Assembly (NCBI GenBank): GCA_048268885.1
Contig: JBLWUP010000033.1
Location: forward strand, 1 to 64,000
Direction of reading: 5' to 3'
From: Pelagibius sp048268885
GTDB taxonomy: Bacteria; Pseudomonadota; Alphaproteobacteria; Kiloniellales; Kiloniellaceae
DNA: 64,000 nucleotides
Shown here piece by piece: positions 35,099-45,007 of the stretch (its first letter is position 1; each line of letters starts with the position of its first letter). The notes below the pieces were generated by a model. The model saw nothing but the letters and a program-made list of their open reading frames with translations. It did not search any database and had not been told where the DNA came from. The translations under genes and the position numbers were made by a program.

Positions 35099-36562
35099 TT
35101 AGGCCGGCATCGCCAGCAGGGCGCTGTCGGCCTGCGCCTGTTTGGCGGGCAGGCTGAAGCTCACCTTGGTGCCCTCGCCCACGACGCTTTCCAGCGTGAA
35201 GCGGCCGCCGTGCATCTCGACCAGCGACTTGGCGATCGGCAGGCCCAGACCGGTGCCGCCGAAGCGCCGCGCGTAGGTGTTCTCCACCTGGCCGAAGGGG
35301 GTCAGCACTTTCTCGATGTCCGCCGGGTCGATGCCGATGCCGGTGTCGGCGACGGTGAACTGCAGGGAGCCGTCGGCATTGTTGCCGAGCCAGACGCTGA
35401 TCCTGCCGCCTTCGCCGGTGAACTTCACCGCGTTGGACAGCAGGTTGATGAGCACCTGCTTGATGCGCCGTTCGTCGCCGTAGCCTACCGGCAGTTCGCC
35501 GGAGATATTGGAGACCAGCTCCACCCGCTGCGCCTCGGCCTGCTGTTCGACCAGGCGCAGGCAGCTTTCCAATAGATCGACGGGGTCGAACGCCTCGATT
35601 TCCAGCGGCAGCTCCCCGGCCTCGACCTTTGACATGTCGAGCACGTCGTCGACGATGTTCAGCAGGTGACGGCCCGACGACCAGATGCTGTCGGCGTACT
35701 CGCGCCGGGTCTCGTCGGTGTTGGCGCCCGGCAGCTGGGTCTTGAGAATCTCCGAGAAGCCGAGGATGGCGTTCAGCGGTGTGCGCAACTCGTGGCTCAT
35801 GGTGGCCAGGAACTCGGACTTCAGGCGGTTGGCCTCCTCGGCGCGGGCGGCGGCGCGGGCCAGGTCCAGGTTCTTCACATAGTGGCGCTTGGTCTGGCGC
35901 TCGCTGCGCCAGACGCCGAAGATCAGCAGCAGGTAGAGCAGCAGGAAGGTGCCGCCGACCACCACCTGCAGCACGGTCTGGCGGCGGTGGATCTTCGCCA
36001 GCAGGTCGGTGACGTCGTAGTAGACCTCGAAGACGCCTTCGATGCTGCCGGAGGCCGAGGTGATCGGCACGTAGCTGGCCAGCACGTCGCGGTCCTCCAC
36101 CGTCTGTTCGAAGGCGCTGAAGGTGTCGCGGTGGGTCAGCTCGCTGGCCTTGTGGCCGGTGCGCGCGGCCAGGAAGCCGCTGTTGGCGCTCTTGTCCTCG
36201 CCGATCTGGGCCAGCTCGGTGGAGAAGACGGTCAGGCCGTTCTGGTCGTAGATCTTGATCTTCAGGATGGAGAGGTCGCGCATCCGGGTGATGAGGCTGT
36301 CGCGGATGGCCAGGGTTTCCGGATGCTTGCGGGTCGCTTCGGGGGTCAGAAAATGGGCCGTGGTCAGGAAGCCGGCATGGGCGTCCCACACGACGTTGGA
36401 GAAGATCTGCGCCACCGCGATGTTGCTGCGCTCCGCCATCGCGTTCAGGTCGTCGCTCGCGATCTGCTTGTACATGCTGATCAGCAGCATGCTGGCGGCG
36501 ATCACGACGAGCCCTGCGAAGAGCGCGAATCGCTTGGTGAGGGAAAGGGACAGATCCGCCAT
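35099..36562 (-). CDS. Membrane sensor histidine kinase without adjacent regulator
   Basis: The 487-residue protein has a first membrane helix (about 10-30), a periplasmic sensor of about 165 residues, a second helix near 200-218, a coiled linker, and a kinase core. The His box is A-T-M-S-H-E-L-R-T-P-L-N, followed by N-L-L-S-N-A-V-K-F-T, D-T-G-I-G-I and G-G-T-G-L-G-L. It is of the PleC/DivJ-type sequence class. No response regulator lies within 10 kb, so it is an orphan. The start is the ATG at 36562. Confidence 0.93.
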   Translation of the reverse strand: MADLSLSLTKRFALFAGLVVIAASMLLISMYKQIASDDLNAMAERSNIAVAQIFSNVVWDAHAGFLTTAHFLTPEATRKHPETLAIRDSLITRMRDLSILKIKIYDQNGLTVFSTELAQIGEDKSANSGFLAARTGHKASELTHRDTFSAFEQTVEDRDVLASYVPITSASGSIEGVFEVYYDVTDLLAKIHRRQTVLQVVVGGTFLLLYLLLIFGVWRSERQTKRHYVKNLDLARAAARAEEANRLKSEFLATMSHELRTPLNAILGFSEILKTQLPGANTDETRREYADSIWSSGRHLLNIVDDVLDMSKVEAGELPLEIEAFDPVDLLESCLRLVEQQAEAQRVELVSNISGELPVGYGDERRIKQVLINLLSNAVKFTGEGGRISVWLGNNADGSLQFTVADTGIGIDPADIEKVLTPFGQVENTYARRFGGTGLGLPIAKSLVEMHGGRFTLESVVGEGTKVSFSLPAKQAQADSALLAMPA

Positions 36563-36720
36563 CGCGGGGGGTGGCCTCGGGGGTCCTGGTAATTTTATTT
36601 CGCCGGATCGGCACTACGCCGTCATTGCTGGATATCAAACCCCGCTTTCCAATTCATTAACCTTGCCGGGAATAATCCCTCAGGTTGTCCCGTAACTCTT
36701 GTGGGGCTGCGCCTTTCGGG

Positions 36721-36760
36721 CCGCCTCGCGTTTAGTTGAGCGGCCTCGCGTTTAGTTGAA
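36721..36760. repeat. Two 20-base direct repeats
   Basis: The units at 36721-36740 and 36741-36760 share the sequence GCCTCGCGTTTAGTTGA and differ at two or three positions. They lie in the intergenic region upstream of msrP. Short tandem duplication or a paired binding site are both possible. Confidence 0.6.
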
Positions 36761-36840
36761 TTGTGAGTGTTCAGCCCCCGGGTTACCTCCTAGGGCAGTA
36801 TCACCAGCAGTCCCAGCAGCCATCAGGGAGCAGGCATCGC

Positions 36841-37830
36841 ATGTTGATCCGGATCAAGCGCGGGTGGGAGATTCCCGAATCCCAGGCGACGCCCGAGGAC
36901 GTATTCCTTAACCGCCGCCGTCTTTTGAAGGCCGCGGCCGCCGGCCCCCTGTTGCTCGGCGCCGGCGGGCTGCTGGCGGCTTGCGACGACATGCCCGCCG
37001 AAGCCGCCGCGAGCGATGACCCCTCGGCCGGGCTCTATCCGGTGGGGCGCAATCCCGACTACATGCTGGACCGCCCGATCACCGACGAGGGCCTCGCCAC
37101 CACCTACAACAACTACTACGAGTTCGGCTCGTCGAAGAACATCTGGCAGAAGGCCCAGGCCCTGCCGATCCGGCCCTGGACCGTGACCCTGGACGGCATG
37201 GTCGAGCAGCCCATGGAGATCGGCATCGACGACCTCTTGGCCAAGATGCCGCTGGAGGAGCGGGTCTACCGCCACCGCTGCGTCGAGGCCTGGTCCATGG
37301 CGGTGCCCTACAGCGGCTTCCCGCTAAAGGCCCTGGTCGATCTCGCCCGTCCGCTGTCCTCGGCGAAGTACGTGAAGATGACCACCTTCCAGGACACCGA
37401 CGTGGCCGGCGGCCAGCGCGCCGCCTGGTACCCCTGGCCCTACGTCGAGGGGTTGACCATGGCCGAGGCGACCCATCACCTGGCCTTCATCGCGACCGGC
37501 CTCTACGGCAAGCCGATCCCCAAGCAGAACGGCGCGCCGCTGCGCCTCGCCGTGCCCTGGAAGTACGGCTTCAAGCACGTGAAGGGCATCGTGCGCTTCG
37601 AGTTCACCGACCAGCGGCCGAAATCCTTCTGGGAGGAGATCCAGGCCAGCGAATACGGCTTCTGGGCCAACGTGAACCCGGAGGTGCCGCATCCGCGCTG
37701 GAGCCAGGCCACCGAGCGGGTGCTGGGCAGCGACGAGCGGGTGCCGACCCTGCTGTACAACGGCTACGCCGACTACGTGGCCGACCTCTACAAGGGCATG
37801 GACCCGAAGAAGGACGCGCTCTTCATGTAG
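36841..37830 (+). CDS. msrP: Protein-methionine-sulfoxide reductase, catalytic subunit
   Basis: The 329-residue periplasmic molybdoenzyme repairs oxidised methionines in envelope proteins. It has a twin-arginine signal (R-R-R-L-L-K at 25-30 with hydrophobic core to 46), and the molybdenum ligand Cys147 in R-H-R-C-V-E-A-W. Sulfite-oxidase-fold segments G-F-P-L-K-A-L and W-Y-P-W-P-Y follow. The heme subunit MsrQ normally follows but no gene is present in 37831-38267, so its partner lies elsewhere. ATG 36841 follows GGGAGCAGG; the upstream in-frame ATG at 36763 is less likely. Mo-cofactor genes are at 8.5-11.3 kb. Confidence 0.94.
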   Translation: MLIRIKRGWEIPESQATPEDVFLNRRRLLKAAAAGPLLLGAGGLLAACDDMPAEAAASDDPSAGLYPVGRNPDYMLDRPITDEGLATTYNNYYEFGSSKNIWQKAQALPIRPWTVTLDGMVEQPMEIGIDDLLAKMPLEERVYRHRCVEAWSMAVPYSGFPLKALVDLARPLSSAKYVKMTTFQDTDVAGGQRAAWYPWPYVEGLTMAEATHHLAFIATGLYGKPIPKQNGAPLRLAVPWKYGFKHVKGIVRFEFTDQRPKSFWEEIQASEYGFWANVNPEVPHPRWSQATERVLGSDERVPTLLYNGYADYVADLYKGMDPKKDALFM

Positions 37831-37871
37831 GGCGCGCGCCCGACCTACGAATTCCTCCAGAACGCCTCCAC

Positions 37872-37910
37872 GGCCCGTGATTCCCCCAGGGAGCGCGGGC
37901 CTTTCTTTTG
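37872..37910 (+). terminator. Terminator after msrP
   Basis: GGCCCG (37872-37877) and CGGGCC (37896-37901) form the base of a stem with inner pairing, followed by TTTCTTTT. It is 40 bases after the stop. Confidence 0.75.
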
Positions 37911-37933
37911 GCCGATCTATCCGCCGGAGCCCC

Positions 37934-38105
37934 AAAAGAAAAATGCCGGGCCACGAGGGCCCGGCAAGTTGAACAGGGAGGCTTCACGTCTGGGAGACGT
38001 AGGACCTAAAAAGGCCCTTCTCTGAGCGGGGGGCGCTCAGAACACGTTCACCGGCATCAGCCGGAGGAAACTCGGGGGATGCTGCGTCGCAACATCCGAT
38101 GACCT
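37934..38105 (-). ncRNA. Candidate small RNA of five consecutive hairpins
   Basis: Reading the minus strand 5' to 3': hairpin at 38097-38077 (GGATG/CATCC with inner TGC/GCA), hairpin at 38064-38051 (CCGGC/GCCGG), hairpin at 38041-38021 (eight-base stem with five-C loop), hairpin at 38000-37986 (ACGTCT/AGACGT with three-C loop), and a terminator at 37965-37945 (GCCGGGCC/GGCCCGGC) followed by ATTTTTCTTTT. Linkers contain CCTCC and CCTCCC. C-rich loops and linkers, plus a terminator, are typical of alphaproteobacterial trans-acting RNAs with anti-Shine-Dalgarno motifs. No protein-coding frame explains the region. The 5' end is a guess. Confidence 0.5.
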
Positions 38106-38267
38106 GAAGATAGGGATTTGAGTTTCTTTTACTACATACATTCGGACAGTGGTGATATGCGGGCGGCGCATAGCTGTCTAAGTACATGACAAATATATGA
38201 AAAATTGGTCTGCTGACCCCCTGAATCGGGGCCTCAGCTATGACACCGGGACCGTGTGGAATAACAC

Positions 38268-39209
38268 TCAGAAGTTGGATTCGGCAACTTTACGTAGCAG
38301 GAAGTCCCGGAACACCGAGATCCGCTTGGAGCGCCGCATCTCCTCCGCATAGACGAAATAGGCGTCGAACTGTGGCCCGGAAAGCTCCGGCAGCACCTGC
38401 ACCAGATCCGGATTGGCCGCGGCCATGAACTCCGGCAGGGCGCCGATCCCGGCCCCCGACTGCACCGCCTTCATGACGCCGTAGACGTTGTTCACGGTCA
38501 TCGAGGCGCGGCGCAGCTGGCCGTCCTTGTAGCCGACGCGCAGCAGCCAGTTCACGTCCGGCACCGGCGGGCGCACGTCCTCGCCGTAGACCACGATGCG
38601 GTGCTTATCCAGGTCCTTGGCGGTCTGCGGCACGCCGTTCTTCTTGATGTAGCTGGCGGCGGCGTAGATGTGCATGTGCACGGTCATGAGGTGGCGCTGG
38701 ATTAGGTCCGCCTGGCGCGGCGGCGAGAAGCGCACCGCCAGGTCGGCCTCGCGCATGGACAGGTCCACCTCGCGGTCGAGCAGCAGCAGGTGGCACTCGA
38801 TCTCCGGGTAGACGTCGATGAATTCGTTCATCCGCGCGGCCAGCCAGTGGGAGCCGAAGGCCACGGTGGTGGTGATCTTCAAGGGGCCCTTGGGGCGGTC
38901 CTTGCTTTCGGTCAGCTGGGCCTCGGTCATGGCCAGCTTGCCGAAGACCTCGTGGGCCGTGCGGTACAGCAGCTCGCCCTGCTCGGTGAGGATCAGGCCG
39001 CGGGCGTGGCGGTGGAACAGGGGGACCTTGAGGCTGTCCTCCAGGGCCGAGATCTGGCGGCTCACCGCCGACTGGCTGAGGTTCAGCAGCTCGCCGGCAT
39101 GGGTGAAGCTGCCCGCCTCCGCCACCGCGTGGAAGATGCGCAGCTTGTCCCAATCCATAATGGTGGCCCCGAGCCCCCGCTTCTGGGGCAGGCCAACATC
39201 GTCCAACAT
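38268..39209 (-). CDS. LysR-family transcriptional regulator
   Basis: The 313-residue regulator has an N-terminal winged helix (A-G-S-F-T-H-A-G-E-L-L-N-L-S-Q-S-A-V-S-R) and a two-lobed periplasmic-binding-like effector domain. ATG 39209 follows GGAGGCGACC. ATG 39158, directly at the conserved start of the DNA-binding domain, is another option. It lies 144 bases downstream of trxB on the same strand, a pairing seen in other Alphaproteobacteria. The ligand and target are not known. Confidence 0.92.
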   Translation of the reverse strand: MLDDVGLPQKRGLGATIMDWDKLRIFHAVAEAGSFTHAGELLNLSQSAVSRQISALEDSLKVPLFHRHARGLILTEQGELLYRTAHEVFGKLAMTEAQLTESKDRPKGPLKITTTVAFGSHWLAARMNEFIDVYPEIECHLLLLDREVDLSMREADLAVRFSPPRQADLIQRHLMTVHMHIYAAASYIKKNGVPQTAKDLDKHRIVVYGEDVRPPVPDVNWLLRVGYKDGQLRRASMTVNNVYGVMKAVQSGAGIGALPEFMAAANPDLVQVLPELSGPQFDAYFVYAEEMRRSKRISVFRDFLLRKVAESNF

Positions 39210-39353
39210 GGTCGCCTCCTGGGGCGCTGTGGCGGCCGGCGATGCGGCGGCCAATTCCCGCCACGGCGGCGGGAAATTAAGGAATAGAGGTCTTACGGCG
39301 GGGAAAGCCCCCGATAAACCGCGAATCAGTATAGGTCAGAGGGGTTAAGGAGG

Positions 39354-40325
<972 letters not shown>

Positions 40326-40580
40326 GACAGGGGGACTCCAGACTCGGGGATTGCTCTTGGAAAATAGAGACGCCGGCGGGGGGTCGCAAGGCGGCGAAAC
40401 GCCGCTTTCTGTGGATGGCGCCTGTGGAGGCGTTTTTTTGGAGGATGCTTTTGGGGGATGCTTCTTAGGGCGAGGGCTTGCGCGGGCCGCAGGGCAGAGT
40501 TCGACATAGAACATGTGTAAAATGTGGCCCTTGTGTATAATCTGGCGCTCGCTCTCGTCTCCTTCTTGAAGGTTCCGCCC

Positions 40581-40625
40581 ATGATCACCGCAGGACGCAG
40601 GCGCTGCCTGCCGGCGCCGGCATGA
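40581..40625 (+). CDS. Possible 14-residue upstream peptide overlapping SulP
   Basis: An ATG at 40581, after GAAGG, opens a 15-codon frame whose TGA stop (40623-40625) overlaps the SulP ATG (40622-40624) as ATGA. The peptide contains R-R-R-C-L. This resembles translational coupling by a leader peptide, but a short open frame is easily produced by chance. Confidence 0.3.
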   Translation: MITAGRRRCLPAPA

Positions 40626-42406
40626 CGTCCCGCGACCGTTCCGCAACGCCCCAGGGCGCGAATACGGGCGGCCCGCCCGAGGACGCCAACACGGCCGCCC
40701 CCGCCTGGCGCCTTTTCAAGCCCAAGGTCATCACCGTCCTGAAGGAAGGCTACGGCTGGGGCCACCTGCGCGCCGATGCCGTGGCCGGCCTGACCGTGGC
40801 GGTGGTCGCCCTGCCGCTGGCCATGGCGCTGGCCATCGCCTCCGGCGCAACGCCGGACAAGGGTCTGGTGACGGCCGTCGTCGCGGGCCTGCTGATCTCG
40901 GCCCTGGGCGGCAGCCGCTTCCAGATCGGCGGGCCGACCGGCGCCTTCGTGGTGGTGGTCTTCAACGTCATCGCCCAGCACGGCTACGACGGCCTGCTGC
41001 TGGCGACCTTCATGGCCGGGGCCATGCTGGTGGTGGCGGGCCTGCTGCGCTTCGGCACCTGGATCAAGTACATCCCGGAGCCGGTGGTGACCGGCTTCAC
41101 CGCCGGCATCGCCGTCATCATTTTCTCCAGTCAGCTGAAGGACCTCTTCGGCCTGTCGCTGGCGGAGGTGCCGGCCGAGTTTCTGCCCAAGCTGAAGGCG
41201 CTCTGGGCGGCGCGCGACACCCTCGACCCCGCCACCTTCGCCGTGGCCATGGCGGCGCTGGCCGCCATCCTGCTGCTGCGCCGCTTCGCCCCCAAGGTGC
41301 CGGGCCTGCTGGTCGCCGTCGTCGGCGCCGCCCTGGTGGTCTGGGGCCTCGGCCTGCCGGTGGAGACCATCGGCTCGCGCTTCGGGGCCATCCCCACCAG
41401 CCTGCCGCTGCCGTCGCTGCCGGCGCTGGATCTCGCCAAGGCCGCCGAGGTGCTGCCCTCGGCCTTCACCATCGCCTTCCTGGCCGGCATCGAGAGCCTG
41501 CTCTCGGCCATGGTCGCCGACGGCATGACCGGCGCGCGTCACCGCTCCAACTGCGAGCTGGTGGCCCAGGGCGTGGCCAACGCCGCCTCGGCCTGCTTCG
41601 CGGGCCTGCCGGCCACCGGCGCCATCGCGCGCACGGCGACCAACATCCGCTCCGGCGCGCGCTCGCCCATCGCCGGCATGCTGCACGCGGTCTTCCTGCT
41701 GGCCTTCATGCTGATCGCCGCGCCCCTGGCGTCCTACGTGCCGCTGGCCAGCCTCGCCGCGGTGCTGGTCATCGTCGCCTGGAACATGAGCGAGATCGAC
41801 AAGTTCCGTCATCTGATGAGCGCGCCGCCGGGCGACGCCGTGGTGCTGCTGGTCACCTTCACGCTGACCGTCATGGTCGACCTGACCGTCGCCATCGAGG
41901 TCGGGGTGGTCATGGCGGCGGTGCTCTTTATGCACCGCATGGCCCAGGTGGTGCAGGTCGAAAAAGGCGTCGGCTTCCTGCAGGGCGACGTCGACGACGC
42001 GCAGATCCCGGCGCTGGACTACGCCTTCCAGACGCTGCCCGAAGGGGTCGAGATGTTCTCCCTGCGCGGTCCGCTGTTCTTCGGCGCCGCGCGCAGCCTG
42101 CGCGACGCGCTGGAGGCCATGCAGACGCCGCCGCGCGTCTTCATCCTGCGCATGCGCAACGTGCCGATGATCGACTCCTCAGGCGTCGCCGCGCTGTCGG
42201 ATTTCCTGCGCCGCTGCCACGCCCGCGGCGTCGCGGTCATCGTCTCCGGCATCCGCCCGCAGCCCAAGGAGGTGCTGGCGCGCATGGGGATCGACATGGA
42301 AACTGGCAGCCGCCACGACAACCTACGCTTTGCCGCCAACTTCGCCGAAGCGCGCGAAATGGCGGCGGCGATGATCGACGGCCCCAGCGACAGGGCGGCG
42401 CAATAG
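40622..42406 (+). CDS. SulP-family anion transporter with STAS domain
   Basis: The 594-residue membrane protein has about 12 to 14 membrane helices (about 45-450), with the family segments Q-I-G-G-P-T-G-A-F and G-L-P-A-T-G-A-I-A-R-T-A-T-N, and a cytoplasmic STAS domain (about 490-590) with P-M-I-D-S-S-G. SulP proteins move sulfate, bicarbonate or related anions; the substrate is not fixed by sequence. The N-terminal 30 residues are Pro/Thr/Asn-rich. It is convergent with the MFS gene, whose stop is six bases away. Confidence 0.93.
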   Translation: MTSRDRSATPQGANTGGPPEDANTAAPAWRLFKPKVITVLKEGYGWGHLRADAVAGLTVAVVALPLAMALAIASGATPDKGLVTAVVAGLLISALGGSRFQIGGPTGAFVVVVFNVIAQHGYDGLLLATFMAGAMLVVAGLLRFGTWIKYIPEPVVTGFTAGIAVIIFSSQLKDLFGLSLAEVPAEFLPKLKALWAARDTLDPATFAVAMAALAAILLLRRFAPKVPGLLVAVVGAALVVWGLGLPVETIGSRFGAIPTSLPLPSLPALDLAKAAEVLPSAFTIAFLAGIESLLSAMVADGMTGARHRSNCELVAQGVANAASACFAGLPATGAIARTATNIRSGARSPIAGMLHAVFLLAFMLIAAPLASYVPLASLAAVLVIVAWNMSEIDKFRHLMSAPPGDAVVLLVTFTLTVMVDLTVAIEVGVVMAAVLFMHRMAQVVQVEKGVGFLQGDVDDAQIPALDYAFQTLPEGVEMFSLRGPLFFGAARSLRDALEAMQTPPRVFILRMRNVPMIDSSGVAALSDFLRRCHARGVAVIVSGIRPQPKEVLARMGIDMETGSRHDNLRFAANFAEAREMAAAMIDGPSDRAAQ

Positions 42407-42412
42407 GCCGCT

Positions 42413-43663
42413 TCAGCCTTGCTCGTGCACCTCGTGCGCCTCGGGATTGAGGCGGCTGGCGACGGGCGTGGCGGCGTGGCCGACGGGCAGGGCGGTGCCG
42501 GTCTCGGCGGCGCGCTTCTCCCCCGCCAGCAGGCGGTAGACGGCCAGCAGGGCGGTCGCCCCCTGCAGCAGCGCCAGGCAGCCGAAGAGGCCCGGCGCGC
42601 CCAGGTGCGTGATGGCCAGGCCGCCGGCCAGCGGGCCCAGCACGATACCGACGTTCATCACCAGCACCAGCCCGCCGGAGGCCGCGACCATCTGCTCCGG
42701 CGCCAGGCGGTCGTTGGTGTGGGCGACGCCCAGGGAATAGAGCGGCAGCACGAAGGCGCCGACCAGGGCGACGGCGGCGTAGAGCCAGATCGTCCCCGCC
42801 AGCATCGGCGCCGAGACGGCGATGAAGAGACAGGCGCCCAGCGCGGCGGCGCCCGCCCCGGCGATGACCCAGCGGCGGTCGATGCGGTCGGACAGCGCCC
42901 CCAGGGGAAACTGCCCCAGCACGCCGCCTAACGTTCCGGCGGCGACCAGCAGCCCGACCTGGCCGACCGGCAGGCCCAGCGCGACGCCGAAGAGACCCAG
43001 CCCCACGTAGAAGGCGCCCTGCGAGATGCCGTTCAGAAAGCCGACGGAGAGGCCGAGCGGCGAGATGGCGAAGAGGGCGCGCACCGACAGCCGCGCCGGC
43101 TCCTCGAAGGTCTGGCTCTGGCGCGCCGACAGCAGCATGGGCACCAGCGACAGCGAGATCAGCACCGAGACGATGACGAAAAGAAGATTTCCGTTGCTGT
43201 CCGGCAGGTAGAGCAGGAACTGGCCCAGCGCCGCGCCGCCGGTCTGGGTGATGAAGTAGATCGACAGCAGGGCGGCGCGCGTCTGGTTGTCGGCGCGTCC
43301 GTTCAGCCAGCTCTCCGCCACCACGTAGAGGCCGGGAAAGCAGAAGCCGGTGAGCGCGCGCATGGCGCCCCAGCTGTAGGGGTCGGCCGTCACCATGTGG
43401 ATCAGCGCCGCGGTGGAGCAGAGCGAGGCCAGCGCGCCGAAGCTGCGGATATGGCCGACCGCGGCGACGATCCGCGGCGCGACGAGGCAGCCGAAGACGG
43501 CCGCCAGGGGATAGGCCGCCTGCATGACCGAGATCTCGATCTGGCTGAACCCCAGGTCGCCGGCGCGCAAGGTCAAGAGAGTAACGAGGAGCCCGTTGCT
43601 GATCATCAGCAGCAGCATGCCGAGGAACAGCGGCCAGGAATCGTAGATGCGGCGGGCGAGCAT
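42413..43663 (-). CDS. Major-facilitator transporter, YcaD-like
   Basis: The 416-residue protein has about 12 membrane helices with the MFS motif A-L-S-D-R-I-D-R-R between helices 8 and 9 and few charges in the core. The sequence R-A-G-D-L-G-F-S and Y-P-L-A-A-V-F-G-C-L-V-A-P-R resembles the YcaD subgroup. The substrate is unknown. The start is uncertain: ATG 43663 fits the family better than ATG 43699. The tail is Ala/Glu/His-rich. It ends just beside the SulP gene. Confidence 0.88.
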   Translation of the reverse strand: MLARRIYDSWPLFLGMLLLMISNGLLVTLLTLRAGDLGFSQIEISVMQAAYPLAAVFGCLVAPRIVAAVGHIRSFGALASLCSTAALIHMVTADPYSWGAMRALTGFCFPGLYVVAESWLNGRADNQTRAALLSIYFITQTGGAALGQFLLYLPDSNGNLLFVIVSVLISLSLVPMLLSARQSQTFEEPARLSVRALFAISPLGLSVGFLNGISQGAFYVGLGLFGVALGLPVGQVGLLVAAGTLGGVLGQFPLGALSDRIDRRWVIAGAGAAALGACLFIAVSAPMLAGTIWLYAAVALVGAFVLPLYSLGVAHTNDRLAPEQMVAASGGLVLVMNVGIVLGPLAGGLAITHLGAPGLFGCLALLQGATALLAVYRLLAGEKRAAETGTALPVGHAATPVASRLNPEAHEVHEQG

Positions 43664-43786
43664 GCGGGCAGGGGGCCTTTCGAAACAGGGCGGTGGCAAA
43701 ACCGCTCCTGCTCCCCTATCCGAGTTTCAGGCGTCTCACAAGTTCAGTGAAGTTGGGGGCTTTCAGCCGCCTTTGCCACCGCCCCG

Positions 43787-43904
43787 CTGTCATCCCGCGG
43801 CTTGACCCCGGGACCCAATGCCGTTGGCGCGCGATGACCCTCAATGGAAAGGTTCACGCGGCGGCAAGGGCAATGGGTCCCGGCATCAAGTGCCGGGACG
43901 ACAG
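43787..43904. repeat. Dispersed inverted repeat of the CTGTCATCCCG type
   Basis: Arms at 43787-43822 and 43869-43904 read CTGTC-TCCCG..CTTGA..CCGGGACCCA-TGCC in inverted orientation, with about five mismatches in 36 bases. This motif is very common in alphaproteobacterial intergenic DNA. The 43664-43964 interval holds no gene besides this repeat. Confidence 0.75.
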
Positions 43905-43964
43905 TGCTGCCTATCGCCGCGGTACGAAAAAAATGGAGAGGGCCGGGGTGAGGGGGAAGCTGGT

Positions 43965-44405
43965 TTACCAGCTGCCGGTATTCTCCATCGAGGCCCAGGG
44001 CTCCTGCGGCGGCAGGTTGTCGCCGCGCTGCAGCAGCTCGATGGAGATGCCGTCGGGCGAGCGCACGAAGGCCATGTGGCCGTCGCGCGGCGGGCGGTTG
44101 ATGGTGACGCCTGAGTCCATCAGGCGCTGGCAGAGGCCATAGATGTCGTCGACGCGGTAGGCCAGGTGGCCGAAGTTGCGCCCGCCGTCGTAGTCCTCCG
44201 GGTCCCAGTTGTAGGTCAGTTCCACCAGCGGCGCCTGGCTCTCCTTGGCCTGGTCGACGTCTTCCGGTGCGGCCAGGAAGACCAGCGTGAAGCGGCCCTT
44301 CTCGCTCTCCATGCGGCGGACCTCCGTCAGGCCCAGCTTGTTGCAGTAGAAATCCAGCGAGGCGTCGAGGTCCTTCACCCGGACCATGGTGTGCAGGTAT
44401 TGCAT
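43965..44405 (-). CDS. gloA: Lactoylglutathione lyase (glyoxalase I)
   Basis: The 146-residue VOC-fold enzyme turns the hemithioacetal of methylglyoxal and glutathione into lactoylglutathione. Metal ligands are expected at His5 (L-H-T-M-V-R-V), Glu62 (V-E-L-T-Y-N-W), His80 (G-H-L-A-Y) and Glu128 (I-E-L-L). The central N-F-G-H-L motif is clear. GGAAGAG precedes ATG 44405. It is separate from the neighbours. Its C-terminus (S-W) is a little longer than E. coli GloA. Confidence 0.94.
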   Translation of the reverse strand: MQYLHTMVRVKDLDASLDFYCNKLGLTEVRRMESEKGRFTLVFLAAPEDVDQAKESQAPLVELTYNWDPEDYDGGRNFGHLAYRVDDIYGLCQRLMDSGVTINRPPRDGHMAFVRSPDGISIELLQRGDNLPPQEPWASMENTGSW

Positions 44406-44519
44406 CGAAAGCTCTTCCTGATTGTGGGGTTATTCGGGCGATTGCTTGCCCCTAATTTAGGGCCGATCCCGCCGCCTGTGTAGGGGGCTTTCGGTGAAGG
44501 TCCGTTATTGGGGGGCGGA

Positions 44520-44993
44520 TCAGGCCGCGCAGGCCAGAACCTTCTGCCGTTCCAGGGCGGCGACCCGGTGCGGGTAGGCGGCGACGTAGGCCTCGTCCTC
44601 CAGCAGGGCCAGCAGCGCGGCGGCGTTGGGATAGCTGCCGATGGCGACCAGGTCCCAATCTTCCGTCTCGCCCATGAAGGTCGCCTCGAAAGGGGCCAGC
44701 AGCAGGAAGCGGCCGCCGACTTTCTCCACCGTGGGCACGCTGACTTCGGCATAGCGCGCGAAGGCCGCCTCGCCGCTCGCGGCCGCCTGCGCCGCGCCGG
44801 CGGGGTAGACCGCCTGGGCATGCAGCTTGAAGAAGTTGATCAGGGTGATGGGCTGGTCCTGCGGGCGCTCCAGCAAAGCGCGCCACTGCGCGGGGGTCGG
44901 CGCGCTGCCGTCCGCGCCTTCGCCGTAGCAATCGCTCAGGCGCTCGATTCTGGCTTCGAGGGCCCGGGCATCGATGTTTCCATTGTCGCTCAT
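44520..44993 (-). CDS. DUF1330-family protein
   Basis: The 157-residue protein has the dimeric ferredoxin-like alpha/beta fold of DUF1330: L-I-N-F-F-K-L-H-A-Q-A near 52-62, E-V-S-V-P-T-V-E-K-V-G-G-R near 90, and D-W-D-L-V-A-I-G-S-Y-P-N near 120. No catalytic residue is certain. The start ATG 44993 follows GAGTCCCCCC. The TetR gene is divergent across a shared 17-base inverted repeat, so it is probably the direct target of that regulator. Confidence 0.85.
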   Translation of the reverse strand: MSDNGNIDARALEARIERLSDCYGEGADGSAPTPAQWRALLERPQDQPITLINFFKLHAQAVYPAGAAQAAASGEAAFARYAEVSVPTVEKVGGRFLLLAPFEATFMGETEDWDLVAIGSYPNAAALLALLEDEAYVAAYPHRVAALERQKVLACAA

Positions 44994-45007
44994 GGGGGGA
45001 CTCCTGT

